Shown here in pieces: positions 8,413 to 18,841 of a stretch of 64,000 nt of DNA. Each line of letters starts with the position of its first letter. Position 1 is the stretch's first letter. This DNA comes from Actinoplanes oryzae (GTDB lineage Bacteria; Actinomycetota; Actinomycetes; Mycobacteriales; Micromonosporaceae). The stretch is taken from positions 44,405-108,404 of the forward strand of contig NZ_JAUQWH010000006.1 in NCBI RefSeq assembly GCF_030757795.1, read 5' to 3'. A program made the translations under genes and the position numbers. The notes below the pieces were generated by a model. It was not told where the DNA came from. It saw only the letters and a program-made list of their open reading frames with translations, and did no database searches.

Positions 8413-8846
8413 GCTCGCCTCGTCTTCTCCGGCAACAGGTCCAGCGCCTTCATCGGCGCCGGGCCGTCGTCGGTGGTCAGCCAGACTGTCGCGTCCGGGC
8501 TGTAGTCACTGATCAGTTCCCGGCACACCCCGCACGGGGCGATGATCCGGAAGGTGTCCGCCGGCTTGATCTGCACCGACACCACCACGTCCACGTGCAG
8601 CGGCGTGCCCTGCGGAAGGCCGCCCCGGGCCGCGCCGAGCGCGATCCCCTCGGCGCAGATCGAGCTGCGGCGGCACGAGCCCTCGAGGTGCACACCCGTG
8701 AAGACACTGCCGTCGGCCGTACGCAGGGCCGTGGCGACCTCGTGCCGTCCGTGCACGTACACCTTCTCCAGCAGTTGCTCGGCGAGCCGGAGCAGTTCCA
8801 CGTCGGCCGGGGGCATGTACTGCGGCGCCCTGACCGGCGTGATCAC
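8406..8846 (-). CDS. Cytidine-deaminase-like zinc hydrolase
   Basis: A 146-residue protein with both zinc motifs of the cytidine deaminase superfamily: SSICAEGIALGAA (Cys ligand and catalytic Glu) and APCGVCRELI (two Cys ligands). The residues that hold ribose in true cytidine deaminases (NxEN) are replaced by HLEGSCRR, so nucleoside is not the obvious substrate; the blasticidin-S-deaminase branch is closer. GTG 8846 is set by a GTGA overlap with the upstream amidohydrolase. In this operon it most likely deaminates an amidine, guanidine or imine-type intermediate. Confidence 0.75.
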   Translation of the reverse strand: MITPVRAPQYMPPADVELLRLAEQLLEKVYVHGRHEVATALRTADGSVFTGVHLEGSCRRSSICAEGIALGAARGGLPQGTPLHVDVVVSVQIKPADTFRIIAPCGVCRELISDYSPDATVWLTTDDGPAPMKALDLLPEKTRRAW

Positions 8847-9606
8847 TTCGCGTCCAGCTTGAGGATCCGGGCCATGTTGCCGCCCTCGATCTTGGCCCGG
8901 TCGATGGCGTCCGGCACGGCCTTGGCGATCTTCATGCGCTCCAGGTCGAAGTCGGAGCCGGGCCACTCGGTGCCGAGCAGGATCTGGTCCGGGCCGATCC
9001 GGGCGTACGCGCGCTTGACGTCCGCGATCAGCGTCGCCGAGGTCTCCAGGTAGATGTGCGGATTGCGCTCCGCCACGATGATCGCCTCGGGCACGTTCCA
9101 CACGGCGCCCATGTGCGCGATGATCGTCGGCACCTCGGGGTGGCCCTTCGCGATCTCCTCGATGGCGAGGGGCGCACAGAACGCGTCGTCCAATGCGTTG
9201 ATCAGCACCGGCAGGCCCACCTCGGCGCACTTGTCGAACACCGGGTCGAGCAGCCCATGATCGGCCACGTGGTAGCCGTGCAGGCTCGGGTGCAGCTTCA
9301 GCCCCGACAGGCCTTCTGAAGCGATCCGCTCGATCTCGTCGAGGGCGTCGTCGGCCTGCGGCATCACCATGCCGAAGCCGAACAGCCGGTCCGGGTGCTT
9401 CTTGACCAGGTCGATGATGAAGTCGTTCTCGATGCGCTGGGCGAGCGAGCAGACCATCGCCATGTCCACGCCGGCCGCGTCCATGCGGGTGAGGATCCGC
9501 TGCGGGTCGAACGGGGTGTACGGCGGCGGCGCCTGCCCCGGCCGGGCCCCGGTCAGATAGTCGGAGCGCCCGCGGACGTCCTGAGTGGTGTTGTACGCAT
9601 CGATGA

Positions 9607-9610
<4 letters not shown>
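8843..9610 (-). CDS. Amidohydrolase-2 family barrel protein, altered metal site
   Basis: A 255-residue TIM-barrel protein of the amidohydrolase-2/ACMSD-like family ([53 protein letters not shown]). The N-terminal H-x-H that normally ligates zinc is missing: the strand reads [10 protein letters not shown]. The later His and Asp positions are present, so it may use one metal or none. Start is TTG 9610, part of a TTGA overlap with the ATPase gene, with a strong GAGGGAG 8 nt upstream. ATG codons further up give no recognisable sequence. Function in the pathway is a hydrolase or decarboxylase by family, not determined. Confidence 0.75.
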
Positions 9611-11569
<1,959 letters not shown>

Positions 11570-11573
<4 letters not shown>

Positions 11574-12247
11574 GCCGCGATGGCCTTCTCGATGAACGCC
11601 ACCACGGCCCCGGGGTGCACGCGCGTCGTGAAGTGGCTGCCCTCGATCTCCTCGACGGTCATGCCCGCGTGCGAGGACATGTCGCGCTGGATCTCCGGCC
11701 GCAGCGTCTTGTCGTCCGCGGCGACCAGGTAGTACGCCGGGACGGTCCGCCACGCCGGCACGCCGGTCGCCTGCGTGTAGATGAGGTTGGAGACCTGCCG
11801 CGACTCCTCGTCCCACGCGCGGCGCTGCGACGGCGCCAGGTCCCAGGCGATCTCGGCGTAGTACTCCTCGGTGTGCTCCGAGGACCACTCGCCGTCGGGG
11901 CCGCGGCGCATGAACTTGGAGACCTCGGCCGGCGGGTACTTCTCGACGATGCCGTTGACCGTCTCGCCCTCGTCCGGGGCGAAGGCGGCCACGTACACGA
12001 GCGCCTTGACGCCGGGCTCGCGGCCGGCGTTGGTGATGACCGCGCCGCCGTACGAGTGCCCGACCAGCACCACGGGCCCTCCGCCGAAGGACCGGATCGC
12101 CTCGACGGTGTTCGCGACGTCGTCCTCCAGGGACGTCATCGGGTTGGTCACCGCCACGACGTCGTGGCCCGCGTCGCGCAGCAGGGGCGCCACCTCGGTC
12201 CAGGTCACGGGGGTTCCACCGGCGCCGTGGACGAGAACGATATTCAT
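11570..12247 (-). CDS. Alpha/beta hydrolase (esterase/amide hydrolase)
   Basis: A 225-residue alpha/beta hydrolase. The oxyanion loop is LVHGAGG near residue 5, the nucleophile elbow GHSYGG follows, and the acid and base appear as VAADDKTLRP and EGSHFTTRVHP. The short lid and close packing resemble the EstA/hydroxynitrile-lyase-like group of small cytoplasmic hydrolases. No signal peptide. ATG 12247 begins 2 nt after the permease stop. Being embedded in the importer genes, it probably cleaves an ester or amide in the imported substrate. Confidence 0.82.
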
Positions 12248-12249
12248 GC

Positions 12250-13338
12250 TTAAGCCTTTCGGAGCCGGGGGTCGAGGACGAGGTAGAGCAGGTCGACGAC
12301 GACGTTGACCAGCACGAAGAGCAGCGCGATGGCCAGCGCGGCGCCCTGCACGACCGGGTAGTCGCGCTGCAGGATCGCGTTGACGAGCTGGTTGCCGACG
12401 CCGGGATAGCTGAAGACGGTCTCGGTGATGACCGACCCGCCGAGCAGCGAGCCGAACTGCAGGCCGAGCACCGTGACGATGGGCAGCGACGAGTTGCGCA
12501 GCACGTGCCGGCGCAGGATCTGCCCGCCGGACAGGCCCTTCATCCGCGCCGTACGCACGAAGTCGTCGCCGAGCACCTCCAGCACCGACGCCCGCACGAT
12601 CCGCGTGATGAACCCGGCCATCGACAGGGCGAGCGTGGTCGCGGGCAGGATCAGGTGCTGGATCCACGGCCACACGAGCTCGGGCCGGTTCTGCAGGATC
12701 GCGTCCAGCAGCACGAAGTTCGTGAACGGCTTGTAGTCCAGCTGGTTGGGCAGCCGCCCGATGACCGGCAGCCAGCCGAGCCACACGCCGAAGACGACCA
12801 CCGCGAGCACGCCGAGCGCGAACCACGGCAGCGAGAAGCCGATGGTGCCGACCGTACGCAGGGTGCTGTCGACCCACGTGTCCTTGCGCAGTGCGGCGAT
12901 GACGCCGGTGACCAGGCCCAGCACGACGGCGATGACCATCGCGGCGACGGTCAGCTCGATGGTCGCCGGCAACGACCCGCCCAGCAGGCTGGTCACCTTG
13001 GTGCCGCCGAAGAACGACGAGCCCAGATTGAAGGTCACCAGGTCGTGCAGGAAGTCGCCGTACTGGTGCAGCAGCGACTTGTCCAGCCCGAGCGCCTCGT
13101 TGATGCGCGCCTGGTTGCGGGTGATCTCCGCGGCGCTGGTGTCGCCGCTCGCACCGCCGGCCGCCAGCGAGGTCGCGGGGGATCCCGGCAGCAGCCGCAT
13201 GGCCACGAAGACGATGCTGGCGAGGAAGAACAGCACCACGGGTACGGCCAGCAGCCGCCGCACGATCAGCCACGGCGTGCCGAGGCGCTGGCGCAGCGAC
13301 GGGCGCACGGACACGGGTGCTACGGGTGTGACAGTCAT
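12250..13338 (-). CDS. ABC transporter permease (DppB-like)
   Basis: A 362-residue inner-membrane permease with six predicted helices. It has the DppB-type first helix (LAVPVVLFFLASIVFVAMRLLPGSP), a periplasmic loop, and the EAA coupling loop DDFVRTARMKGLSGGQILRRH. The long loop between helices 1 and 2 is normal for peptide/nickel-type systems. Start ATG 13338 overlaps the stop of the DppC-like permease (ATGA). Confidence 0.9.
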   Translation of the reverse strand: MTVTPVAPVSVRPSLRQRLGTPWLIVRRLLAVPVVLFFLASIVFVAMRLLPGSPATSLAAGGASGDTSAAEITRNQARINEALGLDKSLLHQYGDFLHDLVTFNLGSSFFGGTKVTSLLGGSLPATIELTVAAMVIAVVLGLVTGVIAALRKDTWVDSTLRTVGTIGFSLPWFALGVLAVVVFGVWLGWLPVIGRLPNQLDYKPFTNFVLLDAILQNRPELVWPWIQHLILPATTLALSMAGFITRIVRASVLEVLGDDFVRTARMKGLSGGQILRRHVLRNSSLPIVTVLGLQFGSLLGGSVITETVFSYPGVGNQLVNAILQRDYPVVQGAALAIALLFVLVNVVVDLLYLVLDPRLRKA

Positions 13339-14216
13339 CGCGAACCCCGGGGGTCGAGGGCGTCCCGCAGGTCGTCGCCGGCGAAGTTGCAGGCCACGAC
13401 GAAGATCAGGGTGGCGGCGGCGGGCAGCACCACCAGCCGGGGCGCGGTGTAGAGGAACTCCTGTGCCGCCTGGACCATGTAGCCCCAGTCCGGCGTCGGC
13501 GGCTGGATGCCGAGCCCGAGGTACGACAGGCCGGCGGCGAACCCGGCGGCCACCGACAGGGTCATGACGACCTGGGCGAGCAGCGGGCCGGCGATGTTCG
13601 GCAGCACCTCCTGGCCCATGATGCGCGGCGCCCGGGTGCCGCCGAGCCGCGCGGCGAGCACGTAGTCGCGGCCGGCCTCGCGGGCGGCCAGGGCCCGGGT
13701 CAGCCGGGCGAGGCCCGGGGCGAGGGAGACGCCGACGCCGACCACCAGGCTGGGCACGCCCGGCTTCCACGCCGCCACGATCAGGATGATCAGCAGCATG
13801 GACGGGAACGCCAGCGCCAGGTCCATGACGCGCATGAGGATCCACTCGACCTTGCCGCCGTAGTAGCCCGCGACCAGTCCCGTCGCCACGCCCAGGGCCG
13901 CGGCGAGCGCCGTGGACAGGAACGCGACGAGCAGCAGCGGCCGGGCGCCGTGGACCATCCGGGCGAGCATGTCGCGGCCCAGGTCGTCGGTGCCGAGCAG
14001 GTGCCCGGCGGAGCCGAGCGGCAGCAGGGCATCCGCCGTCTGCCGGGTGGGATCCGCGCCGACGACGATCGGACCCACGAGCGCGATCAGGACGAACAGC
14101 ACCACGACGGTCCACGAGACAGCGGCCAGCGCCGACCGGGCGACCCGGCGCCGCGCGTACGCGGACCGCAGTCGCCCGGCCGGAACCGGCCGCGCGCGCA
14201 GGGCTTGCTCAGACAC
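13335..14216 (-). CDS. ABC transporter permease (DppC-like)
   Basis: A 293-residue permease with a basic cytoplasmic N-terminus, six hydrophobic helices, the DppC-type loop LGTDDLGRDMLARMVHGAR and the coupling loop GRDYVLAARLGGTRAPRI. It forms the channel with the DppB-like subunit. The GTG start at 14216 overlaps the end of the binding-protein gene by 8 nt, so translation is probably coupled. Confidence 0.9.
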   Translation of the reverse strand: MSEQALRARPVPAGRLRSAYARRRVARSALAAVSWTVVVLFVLIALVGPIVVGADPTRQTADALLPLGSAGHLLGTDDLGRDMLARMVHGARPLLLVAFLSTALAAALGVATGLVAGYYGGKVEWILMRVMDLALAFPSMLLIILIVAAWKPGVPSLVVGVGVSLAPGLARLTRALAAREAGRDYVLAARLGGTRAPRIMGQEVLPNIAGPLLAQVVMTLSVAAGFAAGLSYLGLGIQPPTPDWGYMVQAAQEFLYTAPRLVVLPAAATLIFVVACNFAGDDLRDALDPRGSR

Positions 14217-15849
14217 TCGCCTTCTCCATGAAGCACCGGTGGCTGCCGAGGGCGGCGACGTTCACGCCTTCCACCTTCGCGCCCGTGACCACCGGGTTGC
14301 AGGAATACGCCAGCATCGAGAGCACCATGTACTTCTCGGCGTACGAGCGCTGGATCTCGGTGTACTTCGCCGTCCGCTCGTCGCCGTTGGGCATGTTCTT
14401 CGCCTCGGTGAGCAGCGTCGCGTACTCGGCGGAGCCGTCGAGGGTCGCGAAGCCGGTGGCGAAGTCGCCGTAGACCCCCGAGGGCAGGGCGATCGAGCCG
14501 ATCATGTTGTCCGGGTCCGGCACGTACGAGTTGCGCTCCCAGATCATCAGGTCGTGGTACTCGTCCTCGGCGTCGGCGACGCGGCCGAAGTAGCTCGCCG
14601 GGTCCACCGAGTCGCTGACCACCTTGAGCCCGATGTCGGTGAGGTTCTGCGCGACGATCTGGGCCGCCTTCGGGTGCCAGCTGTCACTGGCGGCCATCAG
14701 CTTGACCGTCCGGCCGGTGGCGCCGGCGGCCTGGATGAGCCGCTTGGCCTCGTCGAGGTTCTGCGTGCTCAGGTCGGCCAGGCTGGGATCGTGGCCGGGC
14801 TGCGACGGCGGGATCGTGTAGCCGACCGGCAGCGCGCCGGTGCCGAAGAACGCCTGCTGCAGGATCGCGTTGCGGTCGACGGCGAGGTTGATGGCCTTGC
14901 GGACGTCCAGCTCCTTGATCCGGCGCGCGTCGATCATGAGGATCGCGTCGAAGCTGTACGGCGTCTCGTGCACCGTGACGGCGTCGTTCTTCTTGAGCTG
15001 GTCGAGCGACGAGTACGGCGCGAACTGCGTACCCCCGATGTCGCCGGAGATCAGCGAGCTGACGATCGTCGACGGGTCCTGGACCTGCTGGAGCACCAGG
15101 CGGTCGATCGGGGGCTTGCCGAGCCGGAAGCCGTCGAAGGCCTCCAGGGTCACCGACTGGCCGCTGGTCGCCGCCGAGAACTTGAACGGGCCGGTGCCGA
15201 CCGGGTTCTTGCCGATGTCCTTGCCGTACTTGTCCAGCGCCGCCTTGCTGATGATGCGGCCGCCGATGTCGGACAGGCGGCCGAGCACCGTGGCGTCGGG
15301 GGCCTTGAGCTTCATCACGACGGTGGTCGCGTCGGGCGCGGTGAGGCTCGCGACGTTCGCGCCGAGGCTGCGCAGGGGCCGCGAGGAGCCGTCGGGCAGC
15401 GTCTTGTCGTTCTCGTCGAACTGCCGGCCGAGGCTGGCGAGCACGTCGGCGGAGGTGAAGTCGGTGCCGTCGTGGAACTTCACGCCGGTGCGCAGCTTGA
15501 ACGTGTAGGTGAGCTTGTCGTCGGACAGTGTCCAGCTCTCCGCCAGGTCGGGCTGCGGGTCGTTGGACTCGAACGAGATGAAGGTCAGGCCGCGCATGAC
15601 GCAGTCGACGGCCATCCAGTCGCCGAGCGTGGTGTAGAAGGCCGGATCGATGACCGCGCTCGTGCCGTCGACCGCGAGGGTCAGGGTGCCGCCGCTGCGG
15701 CCGCCCTCGGTCGAGTCGTCGTCGTCCGCGGCCACGCCGCAGGCGCTGAGCAGGCCGGTGAAGCCGAGCCCGGCGCCCATGCCGAGCAGGGCGCCGCCGC
15801 GCAGGATCGATCGTCGGGAGAAGGAGCGGGTTGCGAGGGAGTCCGTCAT
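14209..15849 (-). CDS. ABC substrate-binding lipoprotein, family 5
   Basis: This 546-residue solute receptor starts the operon. The N-terminus is a twin-arginine signal (SRRSILRGG) ending in a lipobox LLSAC, with Cys37 as lipidation site, so a folded protein is exported and anchored outside the membrane. The mature part is the SBP-5 fold of peptide, opine and nickel receptors (GGTLTLAVDG, PDLAESWTLSDDKLTYTFKLR, VKFHDGTDFTSADV). The ligand cannot be told from sequence; SBP-5 proteins bind many non-peptide compounds. ATG 15849 has GGAG 9 nt upstream. The operator at 15903 lies 54 bp before the start. Confidence 0.9.
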   Translation of the reverse strand: MTDSLATRSFSRRSILRGGALLGMGAGLGFTGLLSACGVAADDDDSTEGGRSGGTLTLAVDGTSAVIDPAFYTTLGDWMAVDCVMRGLTFISFESNDPQPDLAESWTLSDDKLTYTFKLRTGVKFHDGTDFTSADVLASLGRQFDENDKTLPDGSSRPLRSLGANVASLTAPDATTVVMKLKAPDATVLGRLSDIGGRIISKAALDKYGKDIGKNPVGTGPFKFSAATSGQSVTLEAFDGFRLGKPPIDRLVLQQVQDPSTIVSSLISGDIGGTQFAPYSSLDQLKKNDAVTVHETPYSFDAILMIDARRIKELDVRKAINLAVDRNAILQQAFFGTGALPVGYTIPPSQPGHDPSLADLSTQNLDEAKRLIQAAGATGRTVKLMAASDSWHPKAAQIVAQNLTDIGLKVVSDSVDPASYFGRVADAEDEYHDLMIWERNSYVPDPDNMIGSIALPSGVYGDFATGFATLDGSAEYATLLTEAKNMPNGDERTAKYTEIQRSYAEKYMVLSMLAYSCNPVVTGAKVEGVNVAALGSHRCFMEKASV

Positions 15850-15876
15850 CGGGGGCTACTCCTACATCCAGCAGAA

Positions 15877-15882
15877 ATAATA
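15877..15882 (-). promoter_or_regulatory. Predicted -10 box of the importer operon
   Basis: On the minus strand TATTAT lies 15 nt after a weak -35-like TTTACA (15898-15903) that touches the operator. Transcription would start near 15870, and a repressor on 15903-15914 would block the -35 region. Spacing is a little short, so this is tentative. Confidence 0.4.
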
Positions 15883-15902
15883 TGGGATGAGATTTCTTGT
15901 AA

Positions 15903-15914
15903 ATTGGATCCAAT
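15903..15914. promoter_or_regulatory. ATTGGATCCAAT operator, importer operon
   Basis: A perfect 12-bp palindrome in an AT-richer gap, 54 bp upstream of the binding-protein ATG. The same word or a close variant occurs at 18026, 18047, 25467 and 57026, each time in a promoter region. It is the predicted binding site of the GntR protein encoded at 18164. Confidence 0.7.
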
Positions 15915-16015
15915 GCATCGTGGCAACGCGCCGTCGCGGTGCCGTGTCACACGTGTGAACGTCTGGTTACCGAGCCTGTGAATCAGCGCGGTAACCAGGC
16001 GTTATCCAGGTCGGC

Positions 16016-17965
16016 TCAGTGCTCGCAGGCGCAGTTGTCGCCGCAGCCGGACGCCACGCCGGCGGCCGGGTCGGGGATGTCGAGGGCCGGGTTGCGGTCG
16101 AAGAAGCCGTCCGGTTCCAGTGCGAGATGGATCGACTCGACCGGCATGACCGGCCACTGCTCCGGCCGCGGCACGTGATGCACCCCGAGCACGGGCCACA
16201 GCACCAGGGGTACGCCGTCGATCGACCGGTCCTGCCGCTGCCACACGTGCACGCCGTCCTCGCCGGGCTCGGCGTGGTTCGGGTACTGCCCGCCGACGAA
16301 CTGCTCGGCCGGGTCGTACGGGGTCGCCCACAGGTGCTGGTGCGTGAAGGGCGCGCGGCGGTGCATCACCGAGTCCGGCAGGCCGAACGAGCGGGTTGTG
16401 TTCTTGATCTGCAGCCGGTACGCGGTCGGCTCGCCGTAGCGGTTGGTCTTGTCCGCGCTCTCGATGCGCCAGTGCCGGGCGATCGAGGGGTCGACGCGCT
16501 GCGCGGCCTCGGACTCCTTGATCAGCGGCGTGCGTACGGCGCGCACCGCGTTGCCGTAGGGGTTGAGTGCCGGGTCGGTCTCCGTCTCGGCGTGCTCCTC
16601 GACGAGCCGGTTGAGCTCGCCGTCGACCGCGGTGTCCAGGCGCAGGCCGAAGTAGTGCTGGTGGGTGGGCGTCTGCACGCGGCTGGACACGACCCGGCCG
16701 TACGGGGCGCCCTCGCCCTCGGTGATGCCCGAGGCGGACAGCATGCCGGTGAGCTTGACCTCCAGCTCGATGCGCCCGTCCTGCCACAGCGACCAGAAGA
16801 AGCCGTAGTCGTAGTTGGCGACCGTCTGGAAGTTGCTGATGATCAGCCGGCGGGCCCGGCGCACCTCGCTGACGCCGCGGCGCAGGTCGTTGTGCTTCCA
16901 GAGGATCCCGGCGTCCTCCTCGTGCATGCAGATCGCCTGCGGGATGACCGTCGGCTCGCCGTAGCCGCCGAGCACGGTCGCGTCGAAGTAGCGGATGACG
17001 CCCAGGCAGTCGCAGCCCAGCGCGAGCGAGTTGGTGAGCGGGCCGGCGCCGTACTCGCCCCAGTCGAAGAAGTTCTTGCGGTACTGGGTGGAGTTGCTGT
17101 CCAGGTACGGCACGTACATCTCGTTGCAGGCGGCGCGCTTGAGCACCGGGCGGCCCAGGAACTCCAGGTCGTAGAGGACCAGGCCCTCGCGGTGGGTGAA
17201 GCCGACCCGGAACTTCCAGCCCTGCCAGTCGACCTGCCAGCCGTCGACGGTGAAGCTCGGGCCGTCCTGCTGCACCACGTCGAGGGCCTTGAGCCCGTCG
17301 CGGTCCGGGCCCCAGGCGCCGCGCTCGATCGGGCCGGCCTCCTCCGACAGCGGGACGACGCCGTGGTCCTCGACCTCGAGGACCTCCATGGTGTGCATGT
17401 CGATGATCGGCACGACGCCCTGCACCGGGCGGGCGTAGCCGTTGTCGCCCTCGGTCGTGCGGTGCCAGACCGTGCCCCACGTGACGCGGCGGTCGCGGTA
17501 CTTCTCCGGCTCGAAGCCGCCCATCGACTCGGCGTCGATCATGACCAGGGAGACGTCGTGGATGCCGCGCTTGGCCAGCGCCTCGCGGAAGAGCGGGCTC
17601 TCCCGGCACGCCGCGGCGGCGGCCCGGGCCTCGTCGGAGGTGATGCCGGGGCGGCGCGGGTCGATCGAGCGCCACTCCAGGCAGCGCGGCTCGGCGCCGA
17701 GCACGATGTCGATCTCCCAGGCCGCCTCGCCGCTGTAGTCCATGGCGACGATGCCGACCTTGACCTCGCCAGCGGGCGCGCTGCCGGCGAGGACCTTGCG
17801 GGCGTGATCCTCGTCGAGGTAGATCCCCCAGAACCGGGTCCGCTCGCCCAGCCGGCCGTCGGCGCGCGCGGTGGCGATCGCCTGCTCGATCTCGGCGGCG
17901 CTCACCGGGTCGAGCGGGTGCGTGCGCTCCACGGGCCCGGTCGCCTCGGTCGGATGGCAGTTCAC
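16016..17965 (-). CDS. Copper/topaquinone primary amine oxidase
   Basis: A 649-residue copper amine oxidase that turns primary amines and O2 into aldehyde, ammonia and H2O2. The whole active site is visible: topaquinone precursor Tyr385 in ANYDYG, copper ligands His435 and His437 (HQH) and His597 in GVHHVPRPE, and the proton-abstracting Asp301 in FFDWGEYG. There is no signal peptide, as in Arthrobacter phenethylamine/histamine oxidases. The last residues form a small cysteine-rich tail (Cys641, 645, 647). GTG 17965 is preceded by a strong GGGAGG 9 nt upstream. It is transcribed away from the GntR gene across two operator sites. Confidence 0.93.
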   Translation of the reverse strand: MNCHPTEATGPVERTHPLDPVSAAEIEQAIATARADGRLGERTRFWGIYLDEDHARKVLAGSAPAGEVKVGIVAMDYSGEAAWEIDIVLGAEPRCLEWRSIDPRRPGITSDEARAAAAACRESPLFREALAKRGIHDVSLVMIDAESMGGFEPEKYRDRRVTWGTVWHRTTEGDNGYARPVQGVVPIIDMHTMEVLEVEDHGVVPLSEEAGPIERGAWGPDRDGLKALDVVQQDGPSFTVDGWQVDWQGWKFRVGFTHREGLVLYDLEFLGRPVLKRAACNEMYVPYLDSNSTQYRKNFFDWGEYGAGPLTNSLALGCDCLGVIRYFDATVLGGYGEPTVIPQAICMHEEDAGILWKHNDLRRGVSEVRRARRLIISNFQTVANYDYGFFWSLWQDGRIELEVKLTGMLSASGITEGEGAPYGRVVSSRVQTPTHQHYFGLRLDTAVDGELNRLVEEHAETETDPALNPYGNAVRAVRTPLIKESEAAQRVDPSIARHWRIESADKTNRYGEPTAYRLQIKNTTRSFGLPDSVMHRRAPFTHQHLWATPYDPAEQFVGGQYPNHAEPGEDGVHVWQRQDRSIDGVPLVLWPVLGVHHVPRPEQWPVMPVESIHLALEPDGFFDRNPALDIPDPAAGVASGCGDNCACEH

Positions 17966-18025
17966 TTGGATGTTCCTCCCGTTCCCGCGTTCGCGGTGTT
18001 CCGGCTGCTTGCAACGTACGGTAGT

Positions 18026-18037
18026 TTCGGATCCAAC
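18026..18037. promoter_or_regulatory. Operator variant in GntR/amine oxidase promoter
   Basis: TTCGGATCCAAC matches the core of the 12-bp palindrome with two outer changes. Its centre is 21 bp, two helical turns, from the second site at 18047, so two dimers could bind the same face of the DNA between the divergent genes. Confidence 0.6.
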
Positions 18038-18046
18038 GGAATACCG

Positions 18047-18058
18047 ATTGGATCCAAA
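18047..18058. promoter_or_regulatory. ATTGGATCCAAA operator in GntR/amine oxidase promoter
   Basis: It matches 11 of 12 positions of the palindrome found at three other promoters. It lies 106 bp before the GntR ATG and 82 bp before the amine oxidase start, which fits autoregulation plus control of the oxidase gene. Confidence 0.68.
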
Positions 18059-18163
18059 AATCTCGAGCAGGGAGTTGCTATCGTGCTGGCACTCCGCCTC
18101 CCCGCAGCGGAAAACCGAAATGAACCAGAACCCGGTAGCAACCCCACTTCGGACGGACTCCCC

Positions 18164-18841
18164 ATGGAACCCACCCCCGCCAGCGCGCTGGTCGACGACA
18201 CCGCGGCCGCCATTCGCGCGCGGATCATGTCCGGCGAGATCCCGATCGGGGCCCAGCTGCGGCAGGCCGAGCTGGCCAAGACCCTCGGGGTGAGCCGCAC
18301 GCCGATCCGCGAGGCGCTGCGCCAGCTGCAGACCGGCGGCCTCATCGAGGTGGTCCCGCACCGCGGCGCGGTCGTGCGCGTGCCGGCGCCGTGGGACGTG
18401 CGGGAGACGTACGAGGTCCGCGCCGAGCTGGAGGGCATGGCGTGCGAGCGGGCGGTCTCGCGGATCACCGGCGACGGATTGGCCGAGCTGCGCCGCGCGA
18501 ACGACGCGGTGCGCCCCGGCGCGATCCTGTCCGACGGCTCCAGCACGGCCGCCAACGACGAGTTCCACACGCTGATCCACGGCTTCGCCGGCAACGAGCG
18601 GCTGGCCAAGGTGATCAAGGAGATCAACGAGGCGTTCCCGCGCAACGTGTCCGCGCTGGTGCTGCAGGACAACGCGCGCCACCGCGAGGACAACTTCCAC
18701 GAGCACGAGCGGATCATCGCCGCGCTCGAGACGGGCGACGCCGAGACCGCGCGCCGCGAGATGCAGGCGCACGTGCTCAGCGCGGGGGAGCAGCTGGCCC
18801 GCTGGTACGAGCGCCGCTCCGCCACGGTCTTCAAGGGGTGA
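18164..18841 (+). CDS. GntR-family regulator, FCD (FadR) subfamily
   Basis: A 225-residue regulator. The winged helix covers roughly residues 10-75 (LRQAELAKTLGVSRTPIREAL, then GLIEVVPHRGAVV). The all-helical FCD effector domain follows, with the metal-binding Asp/His pattern visible in NDEFHTLIHGF and FHEHERIIAAL. FCD regulators bind acids or similar catabolites and usually repress their own catabolic genes from short palindromes. ATG 18164 was chosen because the domain begins directly after it; the ribosome site (GGACGGA) is modest. It is the only GntR gene in the window and sits amid the genes that carry ATTGGATCCAAT sites. Its last 11 bases overlap the end of the convergent FAD oxidase gene. 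Confidence 0.9.
   Translation: MEPTPASALVDDTAAAIRARIMSGEIPIGAQLRQAELAKTLGVSRTPIREALRQLQTGGLIEVVPHRGAVVRVPAPWDVRETYEVRAELEGMACERAVSRITGDGLAELRRANDAVRPGAILSDGSSTAANDEFHTLIHGFAGNERLAKVIKEINEAFPRNVSALVLQDNARHREDNFHEHERIIAALETGDAETARREMQAHVLSAGEQLARWYERRSATVFKG

Noticed and set aside
16019..18163. A plus-strand frame of over 700 codons in front of the GntR gene
   Set aside because: It is the antisense of the copper amine oxidase, with no recognisable domain. Only the portion from 18164 on is a real protein.
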